Assembly: GCA_016748015.1 (NCBI GenBank)
Contig: JAAOMT010000046.1
Span: forward strand, 871,459-935,458
Direction of reading: 5' to 3'
DNA from: Geosiphon pyriformis
Lineage: Eukaryota; Glomeromycota; Glomeromycetes; Archaeosporales; Geosiphonaceae
Length of the DNA: 64,000 bases
Both the position numbers and the translations under genes were made by a program. Positions 59,605-64,000 of the stretch are shown here, piece by piece (position 1 is the first letter of the stretch; the number at the start of each line of letters is the position of its first letter). The notes beneath the pieces were generated by a model, which had not been told where the DNA came from, ran no database searches, and saw nothing but the letters and a program-made list of their open reading frames with translations.

Positions 59605-61563
59605 ATGGAACTGGTAGGCTCTTCTGCTGGTGGTTCTAGTTTTGTTTCGGCTGGGTTGGGGATCTGGCCTAATAATAAAAAGAAAGTGTGTATTGAGAAT
59701 GTGTACTCTTATGGCTCTTCATACAAGAAATCTAGAAATCCTGGTGTACCTGGTGGTGTGGTGAATTTGTTAGCTGGTTCTGTTCCTGGCAATGTTTTGC
59801 AAGCTGGTAATTTGGAGCACAAAGTGTCTTGGAGTAGTGAAATAAAAAGCGAGAATGCTAGTGTTAGTGGAGTGTCTGACTTGGAAAACATAACCAATAT
59901 GATAGCAAAAAAAATGAGTTACATGAGTTCCAGCAGTTCCAAAGCTAATGATATGATGGATAATATGACTCTAAAAAAGACATGAACAAGGACATATGTT
60001 CTGGGACAACTGTTGAAGAAACTTTCTTTCAACAATATGAGTGATGTCAATGATGTTTTAAAGCTCCAGTTTCCCAAATTTCAAGGTTCCAATCAGCTGC
60101 CAAGTCTTAAGTCATGTGTTCTGAAAAAAAGAAGCTTCGAAGCAGCAAAATCATTCGCATTGAATGTTGAGTTGTCTGCCATGTCTGGAAAAACAAATGG
60201 TGATAAGTTAATTGCAATTAAAAAAATTTTCTATCAGATTAATAGTTTTGAAGGAGCATTGACTTCCTCAAAATTCCCAGAAATTATCAAAGCTTTATTT
60301 ACATCTGATTTTAATATGAAAAAGGCAAAGGAATTGACAATCTGTAAGAAAATTATTGTTAATGATAATCTAAGAAAGGTAAACAGCTGTTTAAATCAAG
60401 AGGTAATTATTAAGAAGATCCCAGTAGATCTTCTCAAATCAGCAATTGAGTCAGTGTTCTCTAAATTTGGTCAGATAATTTTGATTAGGATGCAGCTGAT
60501 TGGGCTTTGGCAAAAAGCTTTAGTAAAATTTGAGTCATCAGATGTGGCTAGCTTGGTTGCTTCTAAATGGTCAGTTCTTGTGGGTAAAGATTCTGTTCAT
60601 ATTGCATTGGCTGTAAATGACAAAGAATTATGGGTAGTAAGAAATTATTATTAGGCATTGCTTTATACTCTTCCAGTTGGTATGATAGCTTATGATTTAT
60701 CTGATTTGTTGAAATTATATGGTGAAAAGACTTGTCTCATTAGATGTAATCTCAGTTCTTATATGTGTAATAGATGTGTGATTGTGTGTTTTGTTAATGA
60801 GACATCTAAATTGGCTGCTATTGGTTCTACTCCAGTGTTTAAAAGTGTGAATTTGTGCTGAACTGGTCTTTCTTTGGTCTGTTGTGCCAAATGCAAGCAA
60901 TTTGGTCATATTTCTACAGGGTGTTTATCGAGTGGAAATTTTGGTGGTCGTGATAAATGGGTGGTGACTTTTCAGAATTGGGTTCATTTGGCAAACATAT
61001 ATAAGAAGAAGCAGGCACCAATTATTCACCCAGTTTCTTTTAGTGGAAAAACTTGGGCTTAGGTGGCTGGTGGTTCTTTTTTTTGTATGGTTTTGTCAGA
61101 TCTTTCTGGTACTGGTTTGTCTTTGGGTGTGAAACCTGTTCTATTGGTTTCTAATTTCCTTGGTAATTCTTGTTTGGTTAATTAATTGGCTTCTCTGAAA
61201 TGCTCTTTGGAGCTTTTAGTGAATCAGATTTTGGATAATTTGAAAAAATTGAGTTTTGTGGAATTGATGCTTCTGGCATTCAGTCTCTGTGTATCTCCTC
61301 TGGTTGTTCCTGTATCTGTTATAGTTAATTTGAACCCAGATATGATTCTAAATGATATGACAATGTTTTCTCCTCTCTTTTTTTTAGTTGTTACAAATCT
61401 GGTTGCTGACTTTAGTTCAAGTAGTTCTAGGGTCTTAACTATTAAGATGAGTGAATTGAAATCCAAAATGATGGCTTTGGAGGTGTCAGTTGAATCTGTT
61501 TTGGAAAGATTGAATTGTTTGTGCTCTGGTTTAGAATTGTCAACTTCTTTTACTCCTCAATGA
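59605..61563 (+). pseudogene. LINE ORF1, second copy
   Basis: The start is MELVGSSAGGSSF. A Ser-rich N-terminus is followed by the conserved FALNVELSAMSGKTNGDKLI, an RRM-like SVFSKFGQIILIRMQLIGLW, a CCHC knuckle CCAKCKQFGHISTGC (about 60883) and a helical C-terminus. About five stops (TGA, TAG, TAA) are present; several lie where the left copy keeps a sense codon. The stop TGA at 61561-61563 overlaps the ORF2 start. ORF1 proteins bind the element RNA. Confidence 0.85.
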
Positions 61564-64000
61564 GTGACTTTGTGTGGAAATTTGTAATGTATAATGTTTG
61601 CAGTATCAATGTTCCCACCAAGCAGGAGGATGTTATCCATTGGCATAGTAATTCTGGGAATTTGGTTTCAATAATTACTGAGACAAAGCTAAGGTTTAGT
61701 AGTAGGCCTTGGATTAGGAATAAGTTTGATGGAGTCAGAGTTTTTACATCTGGGTTGGATAAAGGGTTTCTCGGTGCTGGACTTGCAATCATTATGAACA
61801 ATTTTCTAGCTCATCATGTTTGTAAGATTTCTGAGGTGTCTAATTGGCTCCTTTCAGTCAAGCTGTTATTCAAAAATAAACTTTTTGTATTGATTTTGGG
61901 ACTCTACACTGGGGCATCTCTGGCTGTTTGTTTCTCTCAGGCTAATAATGTCAATTCTATGATAGCAAAGGCAGTTAATAAATTCTCATTTGTGGTTTTA
62001 AGTAGTGACTTTAATGAAAATGGATCCTAAAGATGTGCTAGTTTCAAAAAGTGTCTAAATCTTGGTTTGGTCAACTCTTTGGGTGGAAGTTTTTATGTTA
62101 AAACACTTACATGGACTAACTCTCAAAGCATGGCTAAGACTATCAATTTTTTGTTTATTTTCTCAAACTTGGTTAATGCTGTAGTGGACTGCATAGTATC
62201 TAATGTTGGTGAATTTTTTGATACTGATCATTGGGCTGTTTTTGTGTCAGTGGGTTTGGGTGGACTTTTGGATGTGCAACTGAATTTTCTTCACAAGCAA
62301 GCAAATAAGGATTGATGAAAATTTGATTTCAAAGATGCTGATGAGTCTAAATAAAACAATTTTAAAGATGCTACGTTGGCCAATGCTGCAATGTTCTCAG
62401 ATGAGTTTGCCATCTCCACAAGATTTTCGGATTTGGATGTAATGTGGGATATTATTCGCAAAGTAATGGTTTTCTCAGCTAATGAGGTGTTTAAAAAGAA
62501 ATGGTTTAAGAGCTTTGATAATGTTTTCACCAAGGAATTTTCAAGATTTCACAAGTTGAAGCTCTTGGTTTCTAAAATTGTCAGGACTTTATATAAGAAA
62601 AGTTTTGTAAATTTTGATTTGCTTATAAGACACTGAATTTCTTTGGACAATGATAAAGCTTCAGTTATTCAGGATGTTGTGAACTCTGGCATTGGCTTTG
62701 ATTGCATTTGTTCTGTTCTTTTTGGTGCTAAAAAGTCTTATCATGCTGCCAAGCTTGCTAATTCTCTGAAGGCTAAGAAGACAAACATTAGATTAGCTAT
62801 TAATAGAAGAATGGAGAGCTTTGAGATTAATAAATGCTATACACTCAGAAGTGTGCTAGAATGTTTCTTTCGCAAAGTGACACTTAATCATCTGGTTGTT
62901 AATAATAAACTGATTCTGGAATCTAATTTAGTTAAGTCCGAGGTAGATGTGATTATAGAAGGTTGAACTAGGAAGTACAGAATGATAGATAATATTTTCA
63001 GTAACTGGTACTGCCAATATCAACTATTGGAATATGTTTTTGATAAGACTTTTTCTGGTGTTATGTATTCAATTGAACTTAATAAGTTGATTGATGTGGT
63101 TTCTAATCTGCCTGATGGCAAAGCTGCTGGTCTCTCAGGTGTGTTGAATGAGCTCTGGAAGCATTGTGATAGGTCAGTTTTGGATATGTTTTTGGTGCTT
63201 TTAAATTTCTGTTTGTCTAGTGAATTAGTGCCCAGCTCTTGGAAGGAGGCTTGGGTCTCAATGATTCCAAAGCTATATGAGTGGGAAGATGTTCTGATGA
63301 ATACCTATCCTATTGCTTTAATCAAGACGGTTCACAAGATCCTTTTCAAGATTTTTTTTGATAGAATTTCTTTGACATACAGCACATTTAATGTTCTTCA
63401 TGGAGACAATTTTTTGGTTTTGAAGAATATATCAACTCAGTCTCTTATTTTTGCTGTTGGTTCAGTTGTTGAAAATGCTTTGGAAAAAAACTGAGAACTT
63501 TAGCTGGTTTTGCAAGACATGTGAAAGACATACGATTCGGTTGGCTGAAAACATCTTAAGAAAAGTTTGGTCAAGATCAAAATGTGCAGCAAGTTCATTC
63601 ATTTTTTTAGTGGTATTCATAAGAATTGCACCAATAGAGTTATAACAGATTTCAGTCTAACAGATGGTTATTATGTGCATGACAGTCTGGATCAAGGAGA
63701 GGTGTTTTTTCCCCTCCTGTGGCACATATTTTATGACCCTTTATTGTGTAAAATCAAGCATCAGGAAAGTATGTGTAGATATATGTTGAATTCTTATTTT
63801 ATTTCCAAAAGTGGTTGTGCTAAGTCTCAGGCTGAGCTTTCTTTTTTTTTTGCTGCTGGTGCTTTTGTCAATGATACAATTTGAGTTGGAAGCAGTCAAA
63901 GAGCTACTCAACACATTCTTGATGTTACTGGCAAATTCTTTTGGATCAATAACATTTCTATCAATAATGACAAGACAGTAGCCATTCTCATTAACTGCAG
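61560..64000 (+). pseudogene. LINE ORF2, second copy: endonuclease and RT, runs off the window
   Basis: ATG 61560 overlaps the ORF1 stop (ATGA). Endonuclease features: YNVCSINVPTKQEDVIHW, ITETKL, VVLSSDFNENGS (Ser for Gly before the DFN), DTDHWAVFVS (about 62220). RT features: PDGKAAGLSG (63112), ALIKTVHKILFKIFFDRIS, LHGDNFLVLK, a YDSVGW region (about 63530) and AFVNDTI (about 63864), where the catalytic pair should read xDD. Several stops occur. RNase H and the 3' end lie beyond the window. Confidence 0.85.

Larger units (their letters stand above)
59481..64000 (+). mobile_element. Second LINE, 5' end to RT, truncated by the window
   Basis: The 5' end CTTTCTCTTGTCGATCCCC matches the minus-strand LINE end at 24358. 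A 5' UTR of about 125 nt comes before ORF1 (59605-61563) and ORF2 (61560 to window end). It is the same family as the left LINE but in the opposite orientation. Confidence 0.88.

Overview
The window looks like repeat-rich nuclear DNA of an arbuscular mycorrhizal fungus (Glomeromycotina, most like Rhizophagus). The reasons are very high A+T, one intron-rich fungal gene with short introns, and dense Ty3/Gypsy and LINE elements of the type that fills those genomes. The organism is inferred; no rRNA or marker gene is present.

Layout. 1-1771 is AT-rich intergenic DNA. 1772-5468 (minus) is the only apparently intact host gene, a 12-exon HSE1/STAM homologue (ESCRT-0: VHS, UIM, SH3, Gln-rich tail). 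5469-7599 is AT-rich and empty. 7600-24358 is a decayed LINE (minus), split by Gypsy element A (8324-18175). 24359-26239 holds AT-rich DNA, a LINE ORF1 relic (plus) and a Gypsy gag relic (minus, D). The LTR of D runs from 26240 to 52651 but is cut into three pieces: a solo LTR (S) lies in it, Gypsy B (26910-47579) lies in S, Gypsy C (30417-40050) lies in the protease of B, and a pogo/Tigger-like DNA transposon (48208-52478) lies in it at a TA. 52652-56488 is the 3' half of another Gypsy relic (E, plus), and 56489-59460 is relic F (minus). 59481-64000 is a second LINE (plus), running off the window.

How the elements are built. A, B and C share an uncommon plan. ORF1 encodes Gag, protease, a cysteine-rich module, dUTPase, reverse transcriptase and RNase H. 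Integrase is in its own ORF2 with its own ATG, in a different frame. A third ORF of unknown function runs into the polypurine tract. All copies are decayed; where they can be compared, many stops look like C:G to T:A transitions (CGA to TGA, TGG to TGA/TAG, CAA to TAA). Older layers are more AT-rich than younger ones. Insertion-site duplications are 4 bp: exact for B and S, changed only by transitions for A and C.

One assembly fault is visible. The 20 N at 45623-45642 separate two copies of the same 864 bases, so two contig ends were left unmerged.
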